DNA from: Turnera subulata
Lineage: Eukaryota > Streptophyta > Magnoliopsida > Malpighiales > Passifloraceae
Length of the DNA stretch: 64,000 bases
NCBI GenBank assembly: GCA_028386065.3
Contig: JAKUCV010001446.1
Span: 62,001-126,000, forward strand
Reading direction: 5' to 3'
Shown: positions 1-14,551 of the stretch, piece after piece
How the letters are laid out: each line of letters starts with the position of its first letter
Position numbering within the stretch: the stretch's first letter is position 1
Notes under the pieces: generated by a model
The model's input: only the letters and a program-made list of their open reading frames with translations
Database searches by the model: none
Told to the model about the DNA's origin: nothing
Position numbers and translations under genes: made by a program

Positions 1-271
1 TTGAACTTGGGAGCCGTTTAGGGTTTAAGAAGAAGGAGGAGGTAGAGGAGAGTGCGGCGGCGGTGGCGGAGGAGGAGAGTGTGGTCATGGTGGTTGGGGA
101 CTTTGGTGTTATCGAAGGAAACAGTGATAGAGAGAGCTTGAGTTGAGAGTGAACGGGGGGGTGACTGTGATGTTGTGTGGTGTCTTTGTCTTTTAGTTTT
201 GTTTCTTTGTTCAAACACTTAAGTGACGTCACTCACTTTCAATGATGTTGAAAAGATTTTTATTTGACTTT
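1..271. other. Left-edge non-coding stretch
   Basis: A GA-rich and GTG-rich stretch at about 1-180 leads into AT-rich sequence. A 66-codon minus-strand frame (18-218) is low in complexity and matches nothing I recognise. It could be the 5' leader of a minus-strand gene outside the window, but the sequence does not prove that. Confidence 0.3.
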
Positions 272-417
272 TATTTAACTAGGATTTTTTGATTACAATC
301 GATGCCTAAATCTACCCAAACCCCACCCCACCCTGGATCGAACCAGGGTCTTCTTGGCTCAAGGCCAAGGGAAATGCCATCACGCTACACAGGCGTTGGC
401 TATTTAACTAGGATTTT
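272..417 (-). mobile_element. tRNA-derived SINE with 17-bp target site duplication
   Basis: The body is 289-400. Read on the minus strand it starts GCCAACGCCTGTGTAGCG, has an A-box-like segment (TAGCGTGATGGC) and a perfect B-box core (GGTTCGATCC), and ends in a short A run. The same 17 bases, TATTTAACTAGGATTTT, flank it at 272-288 and 401-417. This is the expected target duplication of LINE-driven insertion. The pol III box layout is standard for plant tRNA-derived SINEs. The perfect duplication suggests a fairly recent insertion. I cannot assign a named family. Confidence 0.85.
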
Positions 418-1388
418 AAGTGAAACAATTAAACCGAAATTCCCTTCTTTCCCTTCTCTTTTAGCAATTTTCTTTCTGGGAAGAAAGTTTTCTCTTAAAT
501 ATCATTACAATTTTGCAACACCAGTTTAGGACTTTTGTTGTAGTCATTAATAGTTTAGGAATTAGAATCAAAGGACAACTAAATGAAAAAATGAATCCAC
601 CCTATTGATTTAGAAAAATACAAATGAAACCACCCAAAAAAAACTCCAGGGAAAAAAAAGTAACTTGAATCATATCATATCATATGAGAACTAAATGAAT
701 CCACCGTATTGATTTTTTATTTCTCAAAAGAAAAAGGAACGTATACTCCCAAGAAAAACTCCAGGGATGAAATTGGAAAACAAAAAAAAAAAGTAAAAAG
801 GGGGAAGTCTGTCAGACAACCGCATGACCAACCCGGTTAGGCGAGCCAACCATTAATCACGCTCTGATCATGCGGCCACGAATCATCCACCAGACTCTAG
901 TTCCTGTCTCCTTTGTAATCAAGGACACAGATATACGATCCTCTAGAACAGATCCTGTTCAAGTAAGGTCGTAACCAAAGGCCTCATGCTCAGGAACTAT
1001 AAGCTGCTTTGCATGTCGGTGACCAGCCGATGTGGGACTCCAAAAAAAGACCACTTTCAATACGGATAGGAGCAAAACAAGACAACAATGCCCTCCTCTA
1101 TTTTGCAACTACCAAGTGCTCATCTCTCATGCTTGCTTAAAGAAAAGCTATGTTTTTCTTTCATTTACGAAGGAATTTTTCTTAATCATCTCTTTTATCT
1201 ATATTCTTATTTTTGTGGACGATAATTCATCTATACCCGTTTTCCCGTTCCTGTAAAAGAAATCAACAGTATCTAAGTTGTCATCACTACTTTTGCCCGT
1301 GTTATTAAAGGTATAAAGGCGTGGAACTTTGATGATGGATATCATCATATATGCATAACCACTTCGAAGATGAAAACTGTGTGCAAAG
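418..1388. other. Non-coding stretch with a degenerate duplication
   Basis: There is no gene here. Two related segments at about 585-652 and 693-768 share AAATGAATCCACC, TATTGATTT and AAACTCCAGGG, about 108 bp apart, so they look like an old tandem duplication. From 810 to 1040 the sequence is less AT-rich. It holds an 8-bp inverted pair (CCGCATGA at 820-827 and TCATGCGG at 868-875) and ends GCCGATGTGGGACTCC. It could be a decayed transposon end, but I find no clear termini. Confidence 0.4.
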
Positions 1389-1752
1389 CAAGGTTATCAA
1401 AACCGGACCGGTTCGACCGGTTAACCGGGTTCAACTGCCTTTTTAGCAAAGTCCCGGTCCGATTCACAGGAAAAAACCCCTTGGTTATATAACCGCTTTG
1501 AACCGGCCAGTTTTTAAGATTTTTTGGGCAACCGGCCGGTTTTTTAAGGTTTTTGCCCGGTTATTCCGGTTGGCAGCCGGTTGGAACAATTTATTTTTTT
1601 TTTAAGAAGGTTGTTATTTTTTTTATGTTATTTTTCAGCCTTTAAATGTAAAAATAGGAAAACGGTTGAACCCCGGTTGAACCCCGGTTTTATTGATCGA
1701 CTATCTTTGCCGGTTCGCTGCCCGGTCCGGTTTTCAAAACCTTGGTGCAAAG
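1381..1752. mobile_element. hAT-type MITE with 8-bp target site duplication
   Basis: The element is 1389-1744 (356 bp). Its ends are inverted repeats beginning CAAGGTT: CAAGGTTATCAAAACCGG on the left and CAAGGTTTTGAAAACCGG on the reversed right, with about 23 bp matching apart from a few mismatches. GTGCAAAG flanks it at 1381-1388 and 1745-1752. An 8-bp duplication and a CA..G terminus are hAT hallmarks. The interior is rich in ACCGGTT motifs and has no transposase frame, so it is non-autonomous. Confidence 0.85.
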
Positions 1753-1793
1753 TATGGGCGTCCGGAGTTTCATTTGTGCATCCGTTAAAAAGG

Positions 1794-2075
1794 GGGATAA
1801 CTACTTGGCAAGTCCTAAACTTTTCTATTTTCTGCAACTAAGTCCTATACTTTTTAAACCCTCCACTTAAGTCCTATTCTTTTATTAGTTACATCAAACA
1901 AGTCCTAATTCTTATTTCCGTCAAGTCCTTCCGTTAAATCTAACTTTTGTAAGAGGATTAGTTACAGTTTAGTCCCTCAAACTTTTAATTTAAAGTAAAG
2001 AACTCCCTAAACAAAAAAAATAAAAATAAAAATACCATATAACTTTATTTTTTAAAAAAATTAAAATTAAAAACA
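1794..2075 (+). repeat. Left terminal inverted repeat of the Mutator-like element
   Basis: It carries AAGTCCT motifs in series and ends in an A/T-rich run. It pairs with the reverse complement of about 6470-6755, at roughly 85-90 percent identity by eye. Confidence 0.8.
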
Positions 2076-2199
2076 AAAACAAAAAAAATTTAAAATCTTT
2101 AAAACATAAATCCTAAAATTTTAAAATTCTAAATCCTAAAATGCTAAATTCTAAATCTTAAACAATTTAAAACCAAAAGTATAAACTTTAAAATTTAAA

Positions 2200-2726
2200 T
2201 TTAAAAAATTTAAAACCCTAAACCCTAAAAGTTTTAATCCTATAACCCTAAATCTTAAAACCTTAAATTCTAAATCATAAACCCTACACCCCAAAACTCA
2301 AAACCCAAAACCCTAAATCTAAAACCTTAAAATCCAAATCCTAAAATACTAACTCTTAAATTCCAAGCCTAAACTCTAAAAATTTAAATTTTTAAACTCA
2401 AAAATTCTAAATTTTAGAACTTATTTTTAAATTCTAAATCCTAAAACACTAAATCCTAAATTCCAAGCCTTAAACTCTAAAAAATTTAAATTCCTAAACT
2501 CAAAAATTCTAAATTTTAGGGTTTTGAAATTTTAGGATTTATGTTTAAATTCTAAATCCTAAAATACTAACTCCTAAATTCCAAGCCTTAAACTCTAAAA
2601 ATTTAAATTCCTAAACTCAAAAATTCTAAATTTTAGGGGTTTGAAATTTTAGGATTTATGTTTAAATTCTAAATCCTAAAATACTAACTCCTAAATTTCA
2701 AGCCTTAAACTCTAAAAATTTAAATT
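2200..2726. repeat. Tandem repeats of about 118 bp with telomere-like motifs
   Basis: The phrase CTAAATCCTAAAA recurs at about 2434, 2552 and 2669, and a diverged copy lies near 2333. The spacing is about 101-118 bp. Each unit also repeats CCAAGCCTTAAACTC and AAAATTCTAAATTTT. The array resumes after the inserted LTR at 6400. Upstream, at about 2211-2290, there are short CCCTAAA runs like plant telomere units, probably by chance in this A/C-rich sequence. Confidence 0.75.
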
Positions 2727-5700
2727 CCTAATGAAACACCCTGACCTAAATTCACCCGACTAACAGTAATTACAGCAAACAGTACCACCACGTGGCCAAC
2801 ATATCATAAAAGCAAGAACACATATTAATAAAAAGATAAATAGACAATCAAAATCACAATTACGACACCTTGTGGGGACATCAATATTTGCACAGCGGAA
2901 GCATTTCTAGATATTCAGTAACATTTTATATGCAAGACACAATGCATGCTATTGGATCCGAGTCTTGTCCGAGGTGACGCCACAGCCGCCGGTATGCAAA
3001 CCTAACCTGCAGGAACTGTGTGAGGGGTGAGACCAACCACTGTCTCACCGATAAACAAATAAACCACAGTATACATACAACCGCAAATACACCCAAGCCA
3101 ACACAGAACACAATAGAAGTACAGCAAGTACAAACATAATATCGGTATCAACTTACCTGAACTAACTAAACGTCAGACTTCTCATGGTAAAGCTAATCTC
3201 ATAAACTCACCGACACTTGACGATAGACTACCAATTTTATTATTAGGGCCCTGTCACGTAATAAGTATTGGCCGTGCCTGGTAGCCAGGTTAGCTAACCC
3301 CAGGGTACTCCCCGTTAATCCATAAATATCACAAATCATATCGCAAATAACCGAGTCCCGCAGTCCTCGGCGGAAGTCCCGCAGTCCTTCCTGTAACAAA
3401 TCAACTGAGTCCCGCAGTCCTCAGCCGGGAGTCCACGCAGTCCTCCATATCATATCACAAATCACAGGGCGACTACCATCTGGCCATACCAATACCTGTC
3501 ACGTGACAACCTAGATGTTTAGATGTTATTACCACTGTTTATTATTATTTCTTATTCCACTGTCCAACAGTAACTCATCATATTCACGTTCCCGAGCAGG
3601 CTATCAGCCTCACAGCTCCTCTGGGAATCCAATCACAATGTCAGAATATCGGGTCACTGTCACTAATAACTCAATATCTCGTATCTCGTATGGTCATCAC
3701 AATACACACATCAACATCACAGAGTTCAAAAATCAACCACAGTAGTCATGAACACATAACAATAATTACAACAGTGGCCAGCAATAACATGATAAGCACG
3801 GCAAGAAAACATATAAATAATATTCAAACAAACAACCGGGGTATCACGGGCAGCATACCGAAGTTTATAAGTTTATATCCTCACCTGATACTCCATAGAA
3901 GCCGATATCTGGTTAAGCCTCGATATCCCTATATTATAACAACAACAATCACTTATAATGCATAAACAAGGATGATCATGCATGATGCTGGTTTTAGTAA
4001 TTATTATACGGCCTGTCTTATACCAAATCTAATTTTATTATCTCCTTAGTTTTCTTTATTATGAAATTAGCCTCTTTATTCGATATACCAATTATACTTA
4101 ATTTCGAATTTAAATCGAACCGAGCCTAAAACCGAACCCGAGCATCCAAGCCGATATTCCGGCCCATTAGACGCTCGTGTCAAATACATACTCATTAGGT
4201 AAGTTATGTATAACCATATATTTTTTTATAGTCGATACTATTTTAGTCATTTAAAGTAGATATAGTACAATAAATACATGTATGCATATAACCAATAGTG
4301 TAAAAATAATAATACCATGGTTACGTTAGTAAACTACTTCCGGTAAATTAACAATCCTGGCATAGCCATAAAATAAATTTTGTATGGTCCATGTAAGAGA
4401 CTTATAAATATGTAGTTAAGTCCAAATAGAATGATATCATTTTTAATCCGTAAATTAAATTGCTAATTACTTAATTACATGTATATATATATATATGCTA
4501 AAAGAGGTAATTATTATAAAATGTATGTATGCTTAGTAAATCTCATATGACCGTATGTATGCATATACATTTACATATATTTATAAAGACAACAACCGAA
4601 AATAAACTAATTTCATATTTATCATCATTTTAGTTTATAATTACCAAATTATATTTATTTATACGTAATCCTTTATAATGTAAATTCCATTTTAGATATA
4701 AGTAAGAAAATTAAGAATTATCTCGGTAGAACATTTAGCCCAACGGAGAATAATACTAATATTAACATGATTCTAAAAATTAAACAAGCATAAAATAAAT
4801 TTATTGGTTATTATAAATTAACTTAATTAATTGCTTAATTAATCGCCGTTTTAATTGTTCGAGTCCGTTAATATAGTTCGAGTTCGTTAATGGGTCATGA
4901 ATAGTCCATAAGGTCCGATAATTACCCAAAGTCCATGTTCGGGTTCGCCGGAAAAATCTCGAGGCTGCCGGAACCTCGCCGGATTCCGGCCAAGCACTGT
5001 TCACGCATCCTACAGCAGACCCGACGTCCTCTGTTACTGTTCATCGACGGACAAGGCACCAAAATGGCCATCCGAGTACTCCATTCCCTGCCGGTGTGTC
5101 TGGGCAGGTTTCGTAGGGAGTTGGTGGTAGAGTTGTGTTGGTTGTCTTTTAGTGTTAGGGTTGGTTGTATTGGTTTTAGTTTGTTGGTGTCTCCTCCTCT
5201 GTTCGAGCCGTTGTCACGGAATGGGGCTGCCCGGTGCGATGCAGAGGAGAGAAGGGGAGATCGGACGGCGCGAGCAGAGGACGGCGACGGTGAGGGGCAA
5301 ATCGGAGGCGGCAACGGTCATGGCGGTGTGTCACAGTCGACGAAAAGCAGGAGAGAGGGAGCGAGGGGAGAACGGCAGCCAGAAGCGACGACACTGGGTG
5401 AAGCTCTTGACGGCAGCGACTTCGTCGCTCTCTGTGACGGGTGCGGCAGCAACGAGCAGAGGGAGATAGAGGAGGAAGTGGCAGTGGCGGCGGATGGCGA
5501 TTGAATACGAGGTGAGGCCGGCTCCGGTGTGTGCTTCATCGTGCAGGGAGGGCAGCCTCTCGATTCGTGGCCTTGTCGGTGACGAGCTCTGCTCTGGCGG
5601 CGGTCGCGTGCACAGAGGCGAAGAGGAGCACAGGCGGCAGGCGGTTTCAGCGAGGAGGGAGGTAGAAGAGAGGGGTTGAGGCGGCGACGGCGGGCGTGGA

Positions 5701-6404
5701 GGAGGAGAAGAGGAGAAGGCAGAAGCGAAGGGGAGGATGAGAGTAGAGGAGAGGAAAAGATGGTTGCAGGAGAAGGTGTGGAACTCGGTGAAGGGGAAGG
5801 GGAGATAAAGAAAAAGGGAAGGGGACAAGTAAAGAAGAAGACGAAGAGGATAATATAGGGTGGTGGCCGGAAGAAAAATCGGGAGAGGGGAGACAAAACA
5901 AAGTGGATGGAAAAGAAAAGAGAAAAGAAAGAATAAAAAAAAACATCCCTCAATTATTGCAGGGTTAGTAGAAAAATCTGACCCATAAAATGACTTATAT
6001 GCCCTTCCAGTTCTCTTGTGTCCAAAATATCCCAGGGGCGTAATCGTCTTTCCGAGATTCGTCCCGGTTCCGAAATTACATCTTAGGCTCGGAAAATCCA
6101 ATTAACTCTTCTGAGCGTTGCTCAAGTCTCGGAATTGTAAACCGAGGTTCGGTTAGCTGTATAAAATTCCCGGTAACCCGAGATAATTCTTGGAATTAAT
6201 TTCCGAGGCTCAGTTGTCGATGGAAAATACTTTAGAGCATCCGTATTACCGAGGATCGGTTTCGAAGTTTGATTATTCCCGGTAAAATTCGGTAAACTCG
6301 GTGCGGTAAAATTCTCGGTTACAACGATAAAATCTATTTACCGTTGTAAGAGTTAAAATGACTCGGTAAAATCTCAAAAATTTTACCCGGGTCGTTACAC
6401 CTAA
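2727..6404 (-). mobile_element. Solo LTR of family L, copy A
   Basis: The LTR is 2732-6399 (3,668 bp), in minus orientation. In plus view it begins TGAAACACCCTGACC and ends CCCGGGTCGTTACA, so the transcribed strand starts TGTAACGACCCGGG. The duplication CCTAA (2727-2731 and 6400-6404) and TG/CA ends prove a solo LTR: no primer site, internal region or second LTR is present. Inside, in transcriptional order, are a GA-rich segment, a GC-rich block, AT-rich sequence, a short putative exon (3885-3928), a short-repeat array (about 3355-3450), a hairpin (3026-3049) and the terminus. It is the most diverged copy in the window. Confidence 0.88.
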
Positions 6405-6469
6405 ACTCAAAAATTCTAAATTTTTGGGTTTTGAAATTTTAGTATTTATTTTTTAAAGATTTTAATTTT

Positions 6470-6750
6470 TTTATTTAAGTTTTTAATTTTAATATTTTTT
6501 TAAAAAAAATAAAATTTTATGGTATTTTTATTTTTATTTTTTTAGGGAGTTTTCTTACTTTAAATCAAAAGTTTGAGGGACTAAACAGTAACTAATCCTT
6601 TTACAAAAGTTAGATTTAACGGAAGGACTTGACGAAAATAAGGTTTAGGACTTGTTTGATGTAACTAATAAAGGAATAGGACTTAAGTGAGGATTTTTAA
6701 AGGTATAGGACTTGGTTGCGGAAAACGAAAAACTTTAGGACTTCCCAAGT

Positions 6751-6755
<5 letters not shown>
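6470..6755 (-). repeat. Right terminal inverted repeat of the Mutator-like element
   Basis: This is the reverse complement of about 1794-2075. It is interrupted after the T of AGTTA by the solo LTR at 6756. The missing T and CCC are found on the far side at 9689-9692. Confidence 0.8.
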
Positions 6756-9688
<2,933 letters not shown>

Positions 9689-9702
9689 TCCCGTTAAAAA
9701 GG

Positions 9703-10224
9703 TGTTGCTCTTGCACAAGGAAGAAACTTTACCAAGAATACCTGCTAGTGATCTCATGACTTCAAGTTATGATAGTTTTGATTCTTGAATCATGTAAACA
9801 AACACTCACTACACATAAATTTGCACCATATTATCTTTACCATGGCTGGCCATCCAATTATGTTCTTGTGCAATATGATCTTTTCCAGCTTCAAGAATGA
9901 AACTCGCTTCCACCGAAAATTGAGTGTAGAAGCAACCAAAGTTTTTACTACTAGAAATAATTTCACTATAAGCCAAGGGAATCAGTGTCGACAATAAATA
10001 AAGGAAGAGGTTGTCAATCAAGCGAGTAAATAATGCCATTCAAGAGGCTTAAATTCCTAGGCGGATGCCTACCATGGTCATGTGAACAACACAATATAAT
10101 GTAAAACCATCTCATGCTAAAGACCAGATGATGACACACAAACAGCAGCCAGCAGCTATGAGACATAATCTGGCTAAGGGATGTAACTTCTGAATGCCGG
10201 AATGCTATTCTACTTCTCCCAGTT
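9703..10224. other. Intergenic stretch downstream of MYG1
   Basis: This lies between the transposon nest and the MYG1 stop codon. The part next to 10,225 would be the MYG1 3' UTR. I see no other gene, repeat or structure. Confidence 0.5.
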
Positions 10225-12711
10225 TTAAAGCTTTAGAGCAGCTCTTGCCATTGCCAAAGCACCCTCATAAGTTTGATTCCCACCAATGAATCCGCTCATG
10301 TGGACGAAAACACAACCACCAATGGTCGACTCCTTTGAGAGCTCATCGTCTCTCAGCCCTCTCCACCGAGCAGGAAGAGCCTTTCGGCTTTCAAACCTAT
10401 CAGGAGCTACTGCCACTGCCTGGACTCGCCACTGCTTGGCCCTCTCATCCTGCATATTTATATTGTATAGTGTTAATAACTATTTGAATCTTCTCATTCT
10501 ATGAATCAAGAAAAGACATCCAACAGTAAACATCACTTCAAAGATAGCTGAAATGTCTCTTTATCTAGAAACTGCCAAATGCTGTAATACTAAGAACTGA
10601 GTAGAAGTCAAAACTCATTTTGTATGAAAATCAACCACGTTCCTGAGTATTTGCAAGGAAGTATTTCATCTTCAACAGTCAGAGAACCAGGAACAAGCAT
10701 GTAACTTATAATAAACTCAAGCATACCTCATAAAGTACATATTTGATCGAAGGTTCAATCTTTAGCTCCTCCTCAAGCTCAAATAAGTGAAGCTTCCACT
10801 GTAAATACAAGAACTAATCAGAATTTCCTTCTAAGCCATGAATATAAGGTATAATTGCAATATTGCCATTTTAAAATCAGTACAAAGTCTCATTGCATGC
10901 AGGGGTTTTGTCAATAGGAACACAAGGGCTAATAATAGCAGCTGAACATTTGTAGAACCAGCTTGATCAAAAAAGAACAAGTATATCACATGCAGGGGAA
11001 GTCCAACAAAAGGTACAGAAAGGCATATAAAAACTTGAACCTTACCGGACAGAATCTGTTCAAAACCATAATTTCACCGCTAGGATCAATATTAAACCTA
11101 GCTGCAAGACATTCCATTACAATTGACCGTGCTGGCAACCAAGACTTTGCAACAAAGCGAAGATTCTGAAAATAACAGTTTGTCAGTTAGAAGATAAATT
11201 GGAACAGTGGATACAAGCTCTGTGAAGCTTTCGTATGAGTTGAAAGAAAACATTCAGCCATTCTACAACTGCTATAAAAATGAAGTTTTCAACAGGTAGT
11301 CACATCTAAAAACTCGCTGCCAGTGAGGGCCATTGCTCGCTGGAAGGCCTCATTCTCTTTCTCGGATGATTGATCAGGTTCTGTCCAATCCAAATTTAAT
11401 TTTCCAACTCTTGATGAGAGATGTGTGTTATTCACATATTTAGGTGGCTGATCTGTATCATATTGATTAATTCCATTGTCGATGGCATCAATTGCCTGGA
11501 ATAAGTGAAACACAAATGGTCAGTTAAAAGTTCTTCAAGTGACTAACAGGAGGAGTAGTAATCACCGGTAAGTAAATATCAGTTACGGAAACAAGAACAC
11601 AAATAGAGGAAATTTCCAGGACATAAATATGATCTCGGGCAGCAGGTTTAACACAACACATGAAAACAGTTGCAACAGTGAGCCAAAATTTATTTTATCT
11701 ATGCATCATTTCCCACCTCCATGAAGTTCTTGTAAATGGCCAAGTACAACCGATGCACATCTGGATGGTCTTCGCCAACTTGAAGCTCCTTAGCTATGAT
11801 CTCCTTTCCAAAATGCTAGTAAAATCAAATGAAATAATCAACAAAACTAATATCAATAAGGAAGAGAACACATAAAGCAGCCAGAAAGAAGAGTAACGAG
11901 CACTTCTAAAACCATTTTAACACAAGGGATTTATTCATGTTTTACATAAATAAAGGATAGAACACCTTATAAATAAGACCAGCACTGCTCAGTTTGGTGT
12001 TAAACCCATGGCCAAACACCTCTTGAAACCCTTTCTGATGGTGATCATACCGGTCTCGGCTTGGGTCATGCACGCCTCCCACATCAAGCACAGCATCCAA
12101 ACCCTCCAGAACCTACAAACCCCCATTAATCCACTCATCAGTTTCACATAGAACCACACAAGGAAAACTACAAAACCAAACTCAATGAACCCACTAGTAA
12201 AAGTAGCAACTAAAAAGCAAACCGTCTATGCATCTATGAAGCAAAAACCCAGGCTCTAGCAACTCCAAGTTTCAGATTTTACCAAATTTTAGGAGAAAAA
12301 AAAAAAACAACGAAATCTTAATTTTCACATCAAAAGCAGAAACCAAAAACTAAACAAGCTTCAATCTTTTTCGCTTCTAGAGCTAGCAAGCAATAAAAGA
12401 GAAGATGGGTCGGATAAAAGTGTGACCTGGGGATCGCGGGAGCGGATAATTTCGGCATTGGAGAACTTATCGGTGAGGCGGATCATGAAGCAGCCAAGAG
12501 CCTCGTCGCAGTGGAAGCTGCCGTTGTGGGTGCCTACGCGCTTAGGATGAAGAGCATGGTAAGGGGACCCCGTGGAGTAAGGCGGAGAAGAAACGGCAGG
12601 AGGAGGGGAGGCCATTAGAGAGAGCGTGAGATGTGGAGTCAGGGTTTTAGCCAAGTTGAAGTTGAAGTTGAAGTTGAAGTTTGGCTTAAACCCTCTGGTT
12701 AGTGCCAGCAT
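10225..12711 (-). CDS. MYG1: MYG1-family DHH-type metal-dependent exonuclease
   Basis: Seven phase-0 exons: 12711-12427, 12112-11966, 11815-11717, 11495-11304, 11165-11046, 10798-10727, 10449-10225. Each has GT-AG borders, and together they encode 379 residues, the usual plant length. Motifs visible are GTHNGSFHCDEAL (60-72), DVGGVHDPSRDRYDHHQ (105-121, with the DHH signature) and KSWLPARSIV in exon 5. Family knowledge: MYG1 proteins (UPF0160) are DHH-superfamily 3'-5' RNA exonucleases; the animal protein acts in nucleus and mitochondria. The N terminus is basic and hydroxylated before a second Met at residue 33, so a mitochondrial presequence with an alternative start is plausible. An in-frame AACTTC microsatellite encodes the alternating Asn/Phe run at 11-19. 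The gene appears intact. It is divergent from the plus-strand gene at 13,269. Confidence 0.93.
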
Positions 12712-13268
12712 AGCCCTTCTTTCTGTTTTAAGTTTTTCTATTGTTGTAAAATTTTATACGAAGCAAAAAGCATAAAGCCGCTTGGCTATGGGCCTATTCA
12801 CTTTTTCCATCTTGACCTATATTTCCTCATTTCGATTGGCTGGTTACTTTAAGAATAACATGGATTTTCTTTTTTTTTCGAAATAACATGGATTTTCACT
12901 CTTTCTATTTGGCGGGATTAAATTGATCAGTATCAACTTAGAAGCTTTCTTTGTGGCTAAAGCTACTGCAAAAGCCAAAAATCCCATGGCAAAAAATGCA
13001 AATACACCTCTCTTTTGAAAGTTGTTTTGGCAAGTACATAAATTTTTTTTTCTCGCAACTGATATTTTTATGCACAGCGGTTTTTATGTTTTGAGAACCG
13101 CTTGAATTTTTACCTCAACAAAAAAAAAAAGAAACAATTGAACAATCTTAATTTTGTTTAGTTCACAACCAACGGGAGTTTCCCACCACTTAGTCCTCTC
13201 CTCTTCTAACACCAAAATAACAGTTAATTCGCCTCCACATCTCTCCACAATCCACACAATCAAACACC
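12712..13268. promoter_or_regulatory. Shared divergent promoter region
   Basis: There are 557 bp between the MYG1 start (minus) and the start of the chloroplast protein gene (plus). Both 5' leaders and promoters must lie here unless one uses remote elements. I see no clean TATA box for either gene. Confidence 0.5.
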
Positions 13269-14551
13269 ATGGAATTGGCCACCACCACCACCACACACTG
13301 TTCCCTCATTTCACCCTCTTCTCCAAACCCAAAATCCCGTCTCGCTGAACACTACTGCATCACTAAACCAACCTGCTTTGGAGTCTTCTACAGGGCCAAC
13401 ACTTCACTGGCCCGGCCTCTGCTCGTAAAGTGCAGCAGCAGCAGTAACAATAGCCCAGAAGACAAGAGCTTGAAGGATGGATTGGCTGGAATGGTGGGCA
13501 AGGGAGTAGAAGAGCTTTTGAACAAAGAAGAGAATAAGGTCTTGCTTGATGGTCTGGAGAAAGCAGCACAGAGAGTGGAAATGGCTAGACAAGAGCTTGC
13601 TGAGATTGAAAGACAGGAGCTTGAGGCTAAGCAATACCGGGAGCTTGAGGCTGAGCAATACCAGAATCACGTTAACCAACTTCAAGCCAGAGTTTCTGAG
13701 GTCTGTTCTGTTTCTTATCTGATTTACAATTCCTGGTTCTGTTATTATTTGAAGAATTGGTATTGATCATGTGGATGTTTATAGAAAGGAATTGCCTTCA
13801 ATCGGGGGAAAACAATTTTGTACTGTATTGGTAATCTAGCGTTTTTTTTTTTTTTTGTTACAATCAAGGCTGCACAATCCCAGCGGGAGATAGCAGAGGC
13901 AAGAGCCATGCTTGAAGAAGCAGAACGCTCTCTTACCCTTAGTCTTAGTGGAAACATTGTAGGAGATGGAGATGCTCCGGGAAGCGAGGGAGTGGACAAA
14001 AAAATGGAGAGATTGGAATCAATAAAGGCAGCTTCTATATCTGCAATTGTTGGCACACTTGCAGGGCTTCCAGTCTCCTTAGCTCAGCTTACCAGCAGCA
14101 ACGACCAGCTACTACTTCCTACAGTCATCACCTTCATTAGCTGTCTCTTGTTCGGGGTAACATTCCGGTACGCCGTGAGAAGAGATATAGACAATATACA
14201 GCTCAAGACGGGGACAGCAGCAGCATTTGCCTTTGTCAAAGGTATGATTAGAACGAATCAACTGTCAAGTATAGCAGAAATGGCGTGGAGAATATGCAAC
14301 ACTAGACATTTTGGGACTCATTGTAAAGAATGCATTGGTTTGATGCAGGTCTTGGCGCTTTGGGTGGAGGACCGCCATTGGAGCTCAATCCTGAAAGCTT
14401 CTTGTCCCATGCTTTTGGTGGTGCAACGTTGGTATCTCAGAATCTCTTGATCTTTTTCTTTGCCGCTGTAAGTCTGGATTTCTGCTTTAAGACGGAGCTT
14501 TTAAGCCCCTTTCCTATGAAAAGATCAGCATCAACGACAAATAAAGAATGA
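13269..14551 (+). CDS. Chloroplast-targeted coiled-coil membrane protein
   Basis: Three exons (13269-13700, 13869-14241, 14349-14551) give 335 residues. The first intron is phase 0 and the second phase 1, with frame kept throughout. The first 55 residues are rich in Ser/Thr/Pro and basic residues and low in acid, as in a chloroplast transit peptide. Residues about 80-170 are strongly charged and helical, with Glu/Arg/Gln heptads (coiled coil). Hydrophobic segments at about 200-217, 225-246 and 297-315 look membrane-spanning. The C-terminal part carries a Gly-rich GALGGGPPLELNP motif (270-282). It resembles an uncharacterised plant plastid family, but I do not recognise a named gene. Envelope or thylakoid membrane with a soluble coiled-coil arm is my inference. 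Confidence 0.82.

Noticed and set aside
2211..2290. Interstitial telomere from CCCTAAA motifs
   Set aside because: Only isolated or paired units occur within A/C-rich tandem repeats of a Mutator-like element; there is no long array.
5318..6101. 256-codon minus frame and several overlapping long frames in both strands
   Set aside because: They lie in the GA-rich and GC-rich part of solo LTR copy A, are open in many frames at once, and have low-complexity translations. Composition explains them.
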